36,412 nucleotides of DNA from Candidatus Anstonellales archaeon (GTDB lineage: Archaea; Micrarchaeota; Micrarchaeia; Anstonellales; CG1-02-47-40). Of the stretch, positions 1-8,599 are shown in pieces. Where the stretch lies: the NCBI GenBank assembly GCA_038869735.1, contig JAWCQO010000003.1:91706-128117 (forward strand), read 5' to 3'. The position numbers and the translations under genes are program-made. The notes beneath the pieces were generated by a model that did not search any database, was not told where the DNA came from, and was given only the letters and a program-made list of their open reading frames with translations. Positions within the stretch are counted from its first letter, which is position 1. The number at the start of each line of letters is the position of its first letter.

Positions 1-194
1 CACTTGTTTTATTAGTTGTAATAACTTTTTCACTGTGTATCTTATACTCTTTTCATCTGTAATTTATCCCTCTCTTTACCCAATCTCCCCCCATTCTTCT
101 TATCTTTTATACTCAGATTTCCAATCAGTCGAATACAACAAAAGAGCTAATTCTAAAATGTCCATTTAATAGAAGAAAGAGCTTTTCCAAAAAC

Positions 195-206
195 CTTATA
201 AAATTA
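195..206 (+). promoter_or_regulatory. TATA-box promoter of the first membrane-protein gene
   Basis: The sequence CTTATAAAATTA is centred about 26 nt before the ATG at 226. That is the spacing expected for an archaeal TATA box driving a leaderless or nearly leaderless mRNA, and no Shine-Dalgarno sequence precedes the ATG. The rest of 1-194 shows no gene I can support. Confidence 0.6.
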
Positions 207-225
207 AAAATGCACGATTTCATAC

Positions 226-957
226 ATGGGACTTCTATCCCTATTTGAATACACCTTCAAATCCTATATCTCAGGAATAAGGCTAATCTTGTTCTTTTCG
301 CTTCCATTTCTCATCGCATTCTTTATCCCACTCTTCGTCCAGACCCCTACCTATATTGCCCTTGGAGGGACATTTCTCCGTACAGGGAGCATACCCGACC
401 TTAAAGGGACCGAAATTGCAATAATGATTTTTTCCTTCCTCGCTTCTCTCTTTCTTTTTTCGTTTGGAATAGTCAACATCAACTTAATAATAAAATCCCA
501 ACGTACCGGCGCGCCTATAAAAAGAGAGGTTATAGAAGGAATCGGAAAATACACGATCAATGTTTTTTGGATCTTTCTAACCTTCGAGCTTTTACTGATA
601 ATAATTCAACTGTTGACATCTGAAACGCCTTTTTCATTTCTCGCTCCGCTCTTTGTTTTTGTCATGTCAATTCCAGTCTTTTATGTAGGTCCTGCTCTTG
701 TAATAGACGAGGTACGCCCATGGCGCGCACTTGAAAATTCCACTTGGATGGTTATAAGAAAGTTTCCATTATTTCTTTTATGGATAATACTTGCGTTTGC
801 CCTTAACTCCATCATAAACTTTATATTATTTCTAATACCCGGCTTTAGTCAGTACTCCCCTTATATAGCTCTTATCATCAACTCGTTGCTTGTAATGCCC
901 TTCCTCTTGGTTCTTCAGTCCCAAATTTATATTACGAAATATACTATAATCCGTTAG
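226..957 (+). CDS. Polytopic membrane protein, unknown function
   Basis: The 243-residue product is dominated by hydrophobic segments, about six: residues roughly 15-40, 65-88, 110-130, 137-155, 178-205 and 212-232. The loops are short and polar, and I see no catalytic motif. The motif ALENSTWMVIRKFP before the fifth segment resembles repeats in archaeal membrane proteins of the DUF4013 type, but I cannot confirm that family. Its stop TAG at 955-957 lies 8 nt before the ATG of the next gene, so the two are probably co-transcribed. The start fits the TATA box 26 nt upstream. Function is unknown. Confidence 0.75.
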   Translation: MGLLSLFEYTFKSYISGIRLILFFSLPFLIAFFIPLFVQTPTYIALGGTFLRTGSIPDLKGTEIAIMIFSFLASLFLFSFGIVNINLIIKSQRTGAPIKREVIEGIGKYTINVFWIFLTFELLLIIIQLLTSETPFSFLAPLFVFVMSIPVFYVGPALVIDEVRPWRALENSTWMVIRKFPLFLLWIILAFALNSIINFILFLIPGFSQYSPYIALIINSLLVMPFLLVLQSQIYITKYTIIR

Positions 958-965
958 TGATAGTA

Positions 966-2828
966 ATGGAAGATCTCTCCCCAAAACCAAAATACAAACT
1001 TCTTTTGGGCGAGCATGAAAAAATAGCTTACGATCTCCTAGCTGCCTTTAACAAAAAACTTGAGGAAACAGGCTTGAATGCAACTTCAATCACGCGAAAC
1101 GAAAAATTGAAGCTTGCGCTTGCGGCTTTATCTGATGAGGCTGCATTTCGCCAACTTCTTGAAAAGGCAAACATCCCCTCTGAGAACGTTAGTGCTGGAT
1201 TCGTTCATAGCACTACAAGCACACATGGAGGAGAGCTTGTCGATTCTCGCACATCACGTATAAAACTTATCAAGTTTCTCTATGATTCGGTGACTGAAGC
1301 TCTTGCAAAAGAAAAAGAGATAGCACAGCAATTTGGAGAGCCCCTTTCAACACCACTTCAGCAATTTCAACTCTTCTCCTGGCTTAAGACGCAACAGCAA
1401 AATCAACATTTTTTTGACCCAAGTCAAGAAACAAAAAGTCAAATTCTCCGTCAACCACTAATCGATTCATATCCTAGCAAAGATACCGCTGTCAATACTA
1501 AACCTGACCATACCATTCTTTCTAGTGCAATATCAGAGTTTAACTCGATTTGCACGGAAGGAAGGTGCATTCCAATAGCAAAGGATTTTTTATCCAAAAA
1601 TATTATCGATCAACAATACTTCAAATCATTTGTAGATGCCCTATCTCAGTTGCGCAATAAATTTGATGTCACTAACCCAGCATCAATAGACAACTTTTGC
1701 GAGTCTTTTTTAAATCTAACAAAGGACTTCACAGAGACGGTAACCGAAAATGCACGCAAGCAAGGACTCATAAGTTCATCTGAAAAGATAGACCTATCTA
1801 ACGAACTTTTTACAAATTACCTTGCAGTCATCATTCTGGCTAAAAACGGCCACTCATTCTTTGAAAATGTAAAAAACGCAAAAAGTGAGAGTGAAGTAAA
1901 TCAGTTAGTGGATAATTTTAGAGCTATTGCAACCGACCTTCATTCATCAAATAACGTTTATGAGGTTGTCAAAAAAGCAAAACGCTATAATCTTAACTTA
2001 CCTTCCCCTCAAACTCGTTTTTTCTCGTTTTATTTCCCTTTCATTCTATCAGAAGCTATATCTTTCGAAAATATATTAGGTCAGCAACTTGTATTCCAAA
2101 ACTTCTACGCATACAACCTTCTTATTAACAACAAAAAAGCAGAAAAAGAAACGCTTGACATTCTCAAAAGGGAAAGCTCAACTTATGCTGCAATCCTCTT
2201 CTCTTCAGCATTTTCCTTTCTTTTCAAATCAGGAGAAGCAGACACAAACGAGAGGACGCTAAAGAAACTAGAACAAGAAAAAGAAATCATAGAAAAAACC
2301 ATTTCAGAGAAATACGGCCAGAATGATCCACTCTACCTTTACCTCTCATCTCTTTCGCCAGCTCAATTTCTCGAAGCATCTGCCTATGCGTTTTCTTCTA
2401 CTCTGCCAACAATCCTTGAAAATTCAAAGAGGATAGATGAATTGATTAGCACCGGCGAAAGGCCATCGGTTTTGACAACAGGAGTAGATGAAGCTAAAAA
2501 AGGTGGAGGTGCCGCTCCAATAAAAATAGCGCCTCTTCAAAACCATGCAATCACCGAGCCTCCAGTAAGCTCAATAAAATTTGAGATGGATAACTCATCA
2601 CTCCCACAAAATTTTGGTGCGGCTCTTCCACTGATTCAAAGTTATCTCAATGCTCAGCAACCGGTAGAGCCTCCAGCACTTCTTTATTTTCAAAAAGAGG
2701 ACGGTGTACTCTACTCCATTGCCCAAATCAAGACAGCATTTTCAGAGAGATATTTCATTTTTGAGATAACACCAAAAGGGCAGTTAAACAACGCTGTGGA
2801 GATAGAGCCAACATCTCTTGTACTTTAG
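966..2828 (+). CDS. Large hypothetical protein, helix-rich, no recognised domain
   Basis: This is a 620-residue soluble protein if translation begins at the ATG at 966. A GTG at 957 would add three residues and overlap the previous stop. It has no signal peptide, no membrane segment and no motif I recognise. The sequence is rich in S, N, E, K and F with long predicted helices. A lysine/glutamate-rich, possibly coiled-coil stretch lies near residues 420-450, and a glycine-containing linker (KKGGGAAP) near residue 517 precedes a C-terminal domain of about 90 residues that looks beta-rich. It follows the membrane protein closely and may act with it. Function unknown. Confidence 0.75.
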   Translation: MEDLSPKPKYKLLLGEHEKIAYDLLAAFNKKLEETGLNATSITRNEKLKLALAALSDEAAFRQLLEKANIPSENVSAGFVHSTTSTHGGELVDSRTSRIKLIKFLYDSVTEALAKEKEIAQQFGEPLSTPLQQFQLFSWLKTQQQNQHFFDPSQETKSQILRQPLIDSYPSKDTAVNTKPDHTILSSAISEFNSICTEGRCIPIAKDFLSKNIIDQQYFKSFVDALSQLRNKFDVTNPASIDNFCESFLNLTKDFTETVTENARKQGLISSSEKIDLSNELFTNYLAVIILAKNGHSFFENVKNAKSESEVNQLVDNFRAIATDLHSSNNVYEVVKKAKRYNLNLPSPQTRFFSFYFPFILSEAISFENILGQQLVFQNFYAYNLLINNKKAEKETLDILKRESSTYAAILFSSAFSFLFKSGEADTNERTLKKLEQEKEIIEKTISEKYGQNDPLYLYLSSLSPAQFLEASAYAFSSTLPTILENSKRIDELISTGERPSVLTTGVDEAKKGGGAAPIKIAPLQNHAITEPPVSSIKFEMDNSSLPQNFGAALPLIQSYLNAQQPVEPPALLYFQKEDGVLYSIAQIKTAFSERYFIFEITPKGQLNNAVEIEPTSLVL

Positions 2829-2841
2829 AGTTGATTAATTC

Positions 2842-3651
2842 ATGAGACCGCCAGCAGTTGAAGGCCTGTTTTATCCTTCAGTGAAGGAAAAGCTCTTTGC
2901 AGCAATAAAGAGGTTGTTTTTAAATGTCCAGCCTCATAAGAGCCCTTGCCATGCAATAATATGCCCACATGCCGGATACATCTACTCAGGACATACAGCA
3001 GCCTTTTCTTATGCTGCGGCATCCAATCTAGTAGACGAAGATATCACGGCCATAATCATAGGCCCTAACCATACTGGAAGAGGAGAGCTTATTTCTATAT
3101 CACAGGAAGATTGGCTCACTCCACTTGGAATTTCAAAATGTGACACTGAACTTGCAAACGATATCTTCTCCTTTTCCTATACTGCTTCACTTGATGAAAT
3201 AGCTCATCTCACCGAGCACTCAATCGAAGTGCAGCTCCCTTTTCTCCAAAAATTAAATCCAAAAGCGAAGATAGTTTGCATCTCCATGATGGCTCAAAAT
3301 TTGGAGGCAAGTCTTGACATTGGAAAAGCCATTTTTGAAGCCACCAAAAACCGCAATGTAATTGTTATTGCCTCAAGTGATTTTACGCATTACAAAAGCG
3401 CAGAACAGGCATCAGTCCTTGATGCTTCAGCTTTAGAAAAAATCCAGACGCTTGAAGTTGAAGGCTTTCAAAGAGAAGTCGAATCAAAAAATCTATCTAT
3501 CTGTGGTTATGGTCCAATATCAGCAGCTATGCATTATTCCAAGCTTAAGGGAGCAAAGATGGCAGAGCTCCTAAGGTACTCAAATTCAGGAGAGGTCACA
3601 GGAGATTATTCAAACGTTGTTGCCTACGCAAGTCTTGCAATTAGAAAATAA
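2842..3651 (+). CDS. Memo-family protein (AmmeMemoRadiSam system protein B type)
   Basis: The 269-residue product matches the Memo/UPF0103 family along its length. The N-terminal PAVEGLFYP is typical. It is followed by CPHAGYIYSGHTAA near residues 36-50, IIIGPNHTGRGE near 71, LTEHSIEVQLPFL near 120 and ASSDFTHY near 177. The conserved His, Asp and Cys residues lie in the same fold as class III extradiol dioxygenases. Memo proteins in archaea often occur with an AMMECR1 protein and a radical SAM enzyme, but neither is adjacent here. The radical SAM gene at 32682-33608 looks like PflX rather than the Memo partner. The ATG is 13 nt after the preceding stop, so this gene is probably in the same operon. 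Biochemical role in archaea is unsettled. Confidence 0.9.
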   Translation: MRPPAVEGLFYPSVKEKLFAAIKRLFLNVQPHKSPCHAIICPHAGYIYSGHTAAFSYAAASNLVDEDITAIIIGPNHTGRGELISISQEDWLTPLGISKCDTELANDIFSFSYTASLDEIAHLTEHSIEVQLPFLQKLNPKAKIVCISMMAQNLEASLDIGKAIFEATKNRNVIVIASSDFTHYKSAEQASVLDASALEKIQTLEVEGFQREVESKNLSICGYGPISAAMHYSKLKGAKMAELLRYSNSGEVTGDYSNVVAYASLAIRK

Positions 3652-3908
3652 TTAAACCTCTGAACATAATAATCAAACAAAAATAATCAAACTTTAATGC
3701 ATCTCTGTCTTTTTTGCTTTTTAATGTGAGCATTAATCCTCAATTATTCAAACAAACATTCAAACAAACGACCCACAGCTCAAAAAAAATACGTATCTAC
3801 AAAGAAATATCCCAGAGCCATAGCGGGATTTTAAGATTATCTATACTCTTTTTATTTCCCTTTTATCTTTTCACAGCCAAAGTCCTTTTCGGCCGCTACT
3901 CCTTATTC

Positions 3909-3916
3909 TTTTAAAT
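3909..3916 (+). promoter_or_regulatory. TATA box before the IPP isomerase gene
   Basis: TTTTAAAT is centred about 27 nt before the ATG at 3939 and there is no Shine-Dalgarno sequence, so a leaderless transcript is likely. The 287-nt gap 3652-3938 otherwise contains only a small direct repeat (ATTCAAACAAAC twice, near 3747-3770) and no supported gene. Confidence 0.5.
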
Positions 3917-3938
3917 TCCATCTACCTAAACTCACCAT

Positions 3939-4979
3939 ATGATAAAATCAAAGATGCCTGTATCTGAGCGAATAGCCAAGAGGAAGGACCAACACATCCA
4001 AATATGCCTAACAGAAGACATAACCTATACAAAAAGCGCAGGATTTGAAGATATTGAATTCTTACACAACGCACTTCCTGAACTAAATTTTGAAAAAATA
4101 GACACCTCAATTACTTTTCTCGGAAAAAAGCTTTCATTTCCATTTTTTATAGATGCAATGACTGGCGGTTCCGAAAAAACAGGAGCAATAAATAAGCATC
4201 TTGCACAAGTAGCTGAGGAGCATAAAATAGCTTTTGCTCTCGGCTCCATACGTGCACTAATAGAAAACCCACATCTCAAAGAAACTTTCTATGTTCGCAA
4301 GCAAGCCCCAGAAGTCCCACTTATTGCAAATATAGGAGCAGCACAACTTACTCAAATCCCTTCAAAAAAGATAATCTCCACTGTTGAGTCATTGGAGGCA
4401 GACGCTATACAGATACACCTAAATCCTCTTCAGGAAGTTCTACAACCGGAAGGGGACAAAAATTTCGAAGGCATAGAAGAAGCTATCCGTTCATTTTGCT
4501 TAGATTCACCATTTCCAGTGATTGCAAAGGAGACGGGTTCGGGAATCTCTCGTGAAGTTGCTTTTAGATTAAAAAAATGTGGAGTAACAATGATAAATGT
4601 CTCTGGGGCCGGCGGAACATCTTGGGCAAAGGTTGAGTATAAGCGAGGAGCCGTTATCCCTGGATTTGGAGAGTGGGGAATACCAACAGCAGTTTCTACT
4701 CTTGCCTGTTCAAAAATACTACCGACGATCTCTTCGGGGGGAATAAGAAGTGGCGTTGACATTGCAAAAGCTCTTGCTTTGGGCGCAAAGTGCGCGTCGT
4801 CTGCGCTTCCAGTACTTCGCTCTAAAAATCCAACCTCACTTATAGGTCTATATCACTTGCAGTTGCAAACAGTGATGTTTCTTACAGGGTCAAAGACCAT
4901 TAGCGATCTTTCCAAAACAAAACTCATTATTGGTGGAAGGACCGGCTATCTTGCAAGAACTCTTAATCTTTTGCGCTGA
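3939..4979 (+). CDS. fni: Isopentenyl-diphosphate delta-isomerase, type 2 (FMN-dependent)
   Basis: This enzyme interconverts isopentenyl and dimethylallyl diphosphate for archaeal isoprenoid lipid synthesis, using FMN and NAD(P)H. The 346-residue sequence carries the family motifs in order: DAMTGGSEKTGAINKHLA near 70, ALGSIRALIENP near 100, ANIGAAQLT near 128, IHLNPLQEVLQPEGD near 158, the substrate-binding HLNPLQE/QPEGD block, INVSGAGGTSWAKVE near 221 and ISSGGIRSGVDIAKALALGA near 265 (the FMN phosphate-binding end of a TIM barrel). Length is normal for the family. The GluRS gene starts 5 nt after its stop, so they are probably co-transcribed. Confidence 0.95.
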   Translation: MIKSKMPVSERIAKRKDQHIQICLTEDITYTKSAGFEDIEFLHNALPELNFEKIDTSITFLGKKLSFPFFIDAMTGGSEKTGAINKHLAQVAEEHKIAFALGSIRALIENPHLKETFYVRKQAPEVPLIANIGAAQLTQIPSKKIISTVESLEADAIQIHLNPLQEVLQPEGDKNFEGIEEAIRSFCLDSPFPVIAKETGSGISREVAFRLKKCGVTMINVSGAGGTSWAKVEYKRGAVIPGFGEWGIPTAVSTLACSKILPTISSGGIRSGVDIAKALALGAKCASSALPVLRSKNPTSLIGLYHLQLQTVMFLTGSKTISDLSKTKLIIGGRTGYLARTLNLLR

Positions 4980-4984
4980 TTCAT

Positions 4985-6694
4985 ATGTCTTTGTTGCACG
5001 AGATTATTCGAAAGCATGCCCTCAAAAATGCTTTTGAGTACGGAAAAACCGCCCCCAACCTAATTATTGGAAAAGTGATAAATGAATTTCCTGAGGCAAA
5101 GAGAAACATAAATTCCGTCATGGAACTTGCACAAGAAATATGCAGTCAAATAAACGCAATGGAAAAGGACGCCATAAAAGCTGAAATGTCCTCATACTCC
5201 TATCCTGAAAAAAAGGAAGAAAAAAAAGAAATTGAGCTTCCAGAAGCCATTGAAGGGAAAGTAGTCACAAGATTTCCTCCGGAACCTTCGGGGTACCTTC
5301 ATATTGGACATGCAAAAGCCGCTTTCCTAGATTATCAGGCTGCAAGACGATACAACGGAAAGTTCCTTCTACGTTTTGATGATACTAATCCTGAAAAAGA
5401 ATCCAAGGAATTTGTCGATGCGGCAATCTCTGATTTAAGTTGGCTTGGCATAATTCCAGACCAAATCATATTTGCTTCTGATATGATGGAGAAGTTTTAC
5501 GAGTACGCCTGCAAAATAATTTCAGTGAATCGGGCGTATGTATGCACCTGCAAAAAAGAAGAGATAAAGCAGCGGCGATTTGAAAAAAAAGAGTGCCCAT
5601 GCCGTAGCAGGACTGAAAACGAGAATCAAAACCTATTCTCAGAAATGGTTGCAGGAAACATAGCTGAAGGTTTTGCCTCAGTTAGATTCGTAGGAGACAT
5701 GTCCTCGCAAAATACAGCAATGAGAGACCCAACTCTTCTTCGCATTGTAAGTTCTCCTCACTATAGACATGGAAAAAAATATTCTGTCTGGCCGTCTTAT
5801 GACTTTGAAGTATGTATAGCCGATTCTCTTACAGGAGTTACTCACGCAATGAGGTCCAAGGAATACGAGCTTAGAGATGAACTTTATTTTGCAATTCTTG
5901 ACGCATTAGGACTCCGCAAGCCACTGCTTGTTGAGTTTTCACGACTTAACATAACTGGCATGCCTCTTTCAAAGAGACTGATAACTCCATTAATAAATGA
6001 AGGGAAGGTTGAAGGGTATGATGACTTTCGTCTTCCAACACTAAGAGGCCTTGCAAGAAGAGGGATATTGCCTGAAGCTATAAAGTCATTTGTTCTCTCT
6101 TTTGGTCTTTCAAAAGTTGAAAGTTCTCCAACGATAGATTCCCTTCTTTCGGAAAACAAAAAACTTATAGACAAATCAGCACGCAGGCTTTTCTTTGTGA
6201 AAAATCCCGTCAAAGTTGAAGTAGAAAAGCAACCAAGACATGATTTTGCAGTTATCAGAAATCATCCAACTGAACCAATGGGTGAGCGCAAGATAAAGGT
6301 TGGCTCTTACTTTTATATATCTGATGCTGATGCAGAATTACTCTCTGTTGGCTCTCTCTTCCGCTTAAAAGGACTTTACAATTTAGAAGTAGCCATGATA
6401 TCTAAATCTAAAAATACGCTTTATTGCAAATATGCAGGTTCAGAAGTTGTTGCTTGCCCCAAAATTCAGTGGGTTTCTGATGATTACCTGAAGTGCAAAA
6501 TAAAAATCCCTCTTCCTTTGTTCACCCCCCAGGGAAGGTTCAATGAAGAGAATCTCAGAGTCGATGAAGGTTATTGCGAACCCGAATGCTCTAATCTATC
6601 GGTTGGCTCAATAATACAGTTTGAGCGATATGGTTTTGTTAGACTTGACAAGAAAACGCCAGAAGCTTTAGAGTTCATCTTTATCTCTACTTGA
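4985..6694 (+). CDS. gltX: Glutamyl-tRNA synthetase, archaeal GlnRS-like type
   Basis: The 569-residue enzyme charges tRNA(Glu) and, as in other archaea without GlnRS, presumably tRNA(Gln) for later transamidation. The class I HIGH motif reads PEPSGYLHIGHAKAA near residues 98-112 and is followed by FDDTNPEKESKEF. The KMSKS counterpart is MPLSKR near residue 326. The C-terminal third is a beta-barrel anticodon domain of the GlnRS kind, and an N-terminal helical extension precedes the catalytic core, both normal for archaeal GluRS. Between them, near residues 195-215, a C-x-C ... C-x-C cluster (CTC, CPC) suggests a small metal-binding insertion. tRNA(Gln,UUG) is also in this window at 33633-33705. 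Confidence 0.95.
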   Translation: MSLLHEIIRKHALKNAFEYGKTAPNLIIGKVINEFPEAKRNINSVMELAQEICSQINAMEKDAIKAEMSSYSYPEKKEEKKEIELPEAIEGKVVTRFPPEPSGYLHIGHAKAAFLDYQAARRYNGKFLLRFDDTNPEKESKEFVDAAISDLSWLGIIPDQIIFASDMMEKFYEYACKIISVNRAYVCTCKKEEIKQRRFEKKECPCRSRTENENQNLFSEMVAGNIAEGFASVRFVGDMSSQNTAMRDPTLLRIVSSPHYRHGKKYSVWPSYDFEVCIADSLTGVTHAMRSKEYELRDELYFAILDALGLRKPLLVEFSRLNITGMPLSKRLITPLINEGKVEGYDDFRLPTLRGLARRGILPEAIKSFVLSFGLSKVESSPTIDSLLSENKKLIDKSARRLFFVKNPVKVEVEKQPRHDFAVIRNHPTEPMGERKIKVGSYFYISDADAELLSVGSLFRLKGLYNLEVAMISKSKNTLYCKYAGSEVVACPKIQWVSDDYLKCKIKIPLPLFTPQGRFNEENLRVDEGYCEPECSNLSVGSIIQFERYGFVRLDKKTPEALEFIFIST

Positions 6695-6757
6695 ACCACC
6701 TTTTCATCCCTTTGCACATTCCTTGCATTGCCATCCTCCCTCGATTAAACCTTACAA

Positions 6758-6764
6758 TTTTTTT
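6758..6764 (+). terminator. T-run, probable transcription terminator after gltX
   Basis: Seven consecutive T residues lie about 65 nt after the gltX stop in a gene-free stretch. Archaeal termination commonly uses such T-runs without a hairpin. Confidence 0.4.
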
Positions 6765-6886
6765 AACCTATCTCGCTTTACAGAATAATCCCCCCTCCTT
6801 CTCACAATAAAAAATTTTTTAATCAAATCCATTATCTATAATAATGATATTATATTGTGCTATTGAAGTATGAGAGAATGATTTCT

Positions 6887-7354
6887 ATGAATATAGAGCA
6901 ATTGTTAATCATCTGCTTAATCATCTGCTCGATTATAATTCTTGTAGGCTGCCTTAGCAATCAAGCCCGACAAGAAACACTTTATCAGAACTCATCGCTA
7001 ACTTCCATTTCTTCACCTTCCCCCAAGTTAAATTTTGAAATCCAAAACAAGACTCAGCCTCCTACAAAGAAAGATGATTTTGCTGGCAAATATACTCTAT
7101 GGGACATTTATGCACATGATACGTCAGATAGCTGTTGGGTTTACGCTGGCGACAAAATATTTGACGTTACTTCATATTTCAATAAACATCCGGGGAATCC
7201 TTTCGAGATACTTTCTAAATGTGCAAGTAACGTAACAGAATCATTCTCAAACTTAACCGGACCAGGTGGCGTACCCCTTCTTCAATATTTAGAACTCTAT
7301 CATTACAAGGGACAGCTTATTGAGGGAGACAAAAAATTACATCCAAACGAATGA
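6887..7354 (+). CDS. Lipoprotein with cytochrome b5-like heme-binding domain
   Basis: From the ATG at 6887 the product has 155 residues. Residues 6-21 form a hydrophobic signal ending in the lipobox LVGC, with Cys22 as the likely lipidated residue. A Ser/Pro/Gln-rich linker of about 40 residues follows. The rest resembles cytochrome b5: YTLWDIYAHDTSDSCWVYAG, then KIFDVTSYFNKHPGN and later YHYKGQL. The His of HPG and the His of YHYKG correspond to the two axial heme ligands. HPGG of the family is HPGN here. It is likely an extracytoplasmic, membrane-tethered electron carrier. Upstream in-frame starts at 6857 (GTG) and 6878 (ATG) are possible, but the signal peptide is cleanest from 6887. T-runs and TATA-like sequence before it suggest a separate transcript. 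Confidence 0.8.
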   Translation: MNIEQLLIICLIICSIIILVGCLSNQARQETLYQNSSLTSISSPSPKLNFEIQNKTQPPTKKDDFAGKYTLWDIYAHDTSDSCWVYAGDKIFDVTSYFNKHPGNPFEILSKCASNVTESFSNLTGPGGVPLLQYLELYHYKGQLIEGDKKLHPNE

Positions 7355-7431
7355 GATTAAGGCATGCTCAAAACCTTTTCGTTTCCAATTCCGTGTCCCT
7401 TCTCCCAGAACGTAGTATCTAAAATAAGTCC

Positions 7432-7440
7432 TATATAAAA
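7432..7440 (+). promoter_or_regulatory. Upstream TATA box in the ribosomal operon leader region
   Basis: TATATAAAA at 7432-7440 is a strong archaeal TATA-box match lying about 180 nt before the leader ORF. It may be a distal promoter of the ribosomal operon or of an unrecognised short RNA. No CDS is supported between 7355 and 7610. Confidence 0.45.
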
Positions 7441-7550
7441 GTAGTCTTTAAACCCTTGTTGGTTAGATCCAAATGTGGTCAGATTCAAAAAGAGCTTAAT
7501 TCTTAATTCTAAAACAGCTATACTACAAACAACAGTTCTAACGATAGCTT

Positions 7551-7561
7551 TTTATATTTCG
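7551..7561 (+). promoter_or_regulatory. Proximal promoter of the ribosomal protein operon
   Basis: TTTATATTTCG at 7551-7561 would place the transcription start near 7577 and give a leader of about 90 nt before L3. Exactly the same 11 bases occur at 35893-35903 upstream of the aEF-1A gene, which supports a shared promoter type for highly expressed translation genes. This is inference from sequence only. Confidence 0.5.
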
Positions 7562-7608
7562 GTTATACATATTACCCCCACTTTCTTACTCATTTTTATG
7601 TGAGGTAA

Positions 7609-7662
7609 GAATGACACTCACCGACATTGTGCGGTGAATCATTCCCTTTGTTAGCGAGGAAT
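7609..7662 (+). promoter_or_regulatory. Leader with two mutually exclusive hairpins before rpl3
   Basis: Hairpin A pairs GAATGA (7609-7614) with TCATTC (7639-7644) and, inside it, TCACCG (7618-7623) with CGGTGA (7632-7637). Hairpin B pairs ATTCC (7641-7645) with GGAAT (7658-7662). They share bases 7641-7644, so only one can form at a time. A covers the start codon of a tiny leader ORF, while B covers the GAGGAAT purine stretch that is the only candidate SD of L3. The arrangement fits autogenous or attenuation-like control of the ribosomal operon, but this is inferred from the base pairing alone. Confidence 0.5.
7611..7637 (+). CDS. Possible 8-residue leader peptide upstream of L3
   Basis: ATG at 7611 is preceded at 4-nt spacing by GAGGT (7602-7606), a better SD than the one in front of L3. 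The reading frame is MTLTDIVR and ends in TGA at 7635-7637, 32 nt before the L3 start. The start codon lies within the first stem of the leader hairpin. It could be a regulatory upstream ORF whose translation decides which leader hairpin forms, or a chance ORF. Confidence 0.35.
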   Translation: MTLTDIVR

Positions 7663-7669
7663 GGATTAG

Positions 7670-8599
7670 ATGGGAAAGCGCAACAAACATCGAAAAGGCT
7701 CACTGGCATTCAAGCCAAGAAAAAGAGCAAAAAGTCAGCGGTGCCCATTTTCTGCATGGCCAGCCACAGTGGAAAAAAAGCTCCTTGGATTTGCTGGCTA
7801 CAAAGCAGGTATGACACATATAACTTTCATAGATGATTCGGAATCACCTTCAAAGGAAACAGAGATATCTTACCCTGTAACAATAATCGAAACACCTCCA
7901 CTAAAAGTTTACGGCATCCGCTTTTATGAGAACAAGCGCGTCATCCGTGATATACTCTGTCCTGATGAAAAGGTTCTTTCTCCTCTTGGAATCAAAAAAC
8001 CAAAACACCATTCCCCTCCTTCTTCTTTTGACGATGTTTTTGCTCTCTGTTATGTCCAGTCTCGTCTTGCAGGCCTTCCCAAAAAATCGCCTGAGCCTAT
8101 GGAAATTGCAATAGGTGGCAAGAATCCACAAGAAAAGTTGGAATATGCTCAATCAATATTAGGAAGAGATATCCTTGTCTCTGATATCCTAAAACCCGGT
8201 GACTACGTTGACACACTTTCAGTTACAAAAGGACATGGATGGCAAGGTGCTGTAAAAAGGCATGGCGTATCTCTTCAACACAGAAAGGCAACTGGAAGAA
8301 GAAGGCATGTAGGTACTCTTGGACCATGGCATCCTGCTTATGTGATGTATTCTGTTCCAATGGCTGGTCAACATGGATATCACCGTAGGACCCAACTAAA
8401 CCTGCGGGTGATGAAGATAGGAGAAGGAAAAGAAATAACTCCATCAAGCGGATTTCGTAATTACGGAATTATAAAGACTAATTATATACTTCTGGGAGGT
8501 TCAGTTGCTGGACCACCGAAAAGATTAATACGAATCAGAAAAGCTATACGAAAAAATGAAGCAAAACCACCACGGCTAATCTCAGTTATGGTGAAGTAG
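7670..8599 (+). CDS. rpl3: 50S ribosomal protein L3 (uL3)
   Basis: This is the first gene of the superoperon, encoding a large-subunit protein near the peptidyl transferase centre. The 309-residue product is of archaeal size. Landmarks are the basic N-terminus (RNKHRKGSLAFKPRKRAK), FAGYKAGMTHI near 43, VTKGHGWQGAVKRHGV near 184, GRRRHVGTLGPWHPA near 206 and the conserved GYHRRTQLN near 234. Start ATG 7670 gives the usual MGKRNKHRKG-type N-terminus. L4 begins at the base after its stop codon. Confidence 0.98.
   Translation: MGKRNKHRKGSLAFKPRKRAKSQRCPFSAWPATVEKKLLGFAGYKAGMTHITFIDDSESPSKETEISYPVTIIETPPLKVYGIRFYENKRVIRDILCPDEKVLSPLGIKKPKHHSPPSSFDDVFALCYVQSRLAGLPKKSPEPMEIAIGGKNPQEKLEYAQSILGRDILVSDILKPGDYVDTLSVTKGHGWQGAVKRHGVSLQHRKATGRRRHVGTLGPWHPAYVMYSVPMAGQHGYHRRTQLNLRVMKIGEGKEITPSSGFRNYGIIKTNYILLGGSVAGPPKRLIRIRKAIRKNEAKPPRLISVMVK

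Noticed and set aside
3714-3914. 66-residue ORF between the Memo and IPP isomerase genes
   Set aside because: Low-complexity composition, no SD, no family resemblance, and it contains the likely promoter of the next gene.
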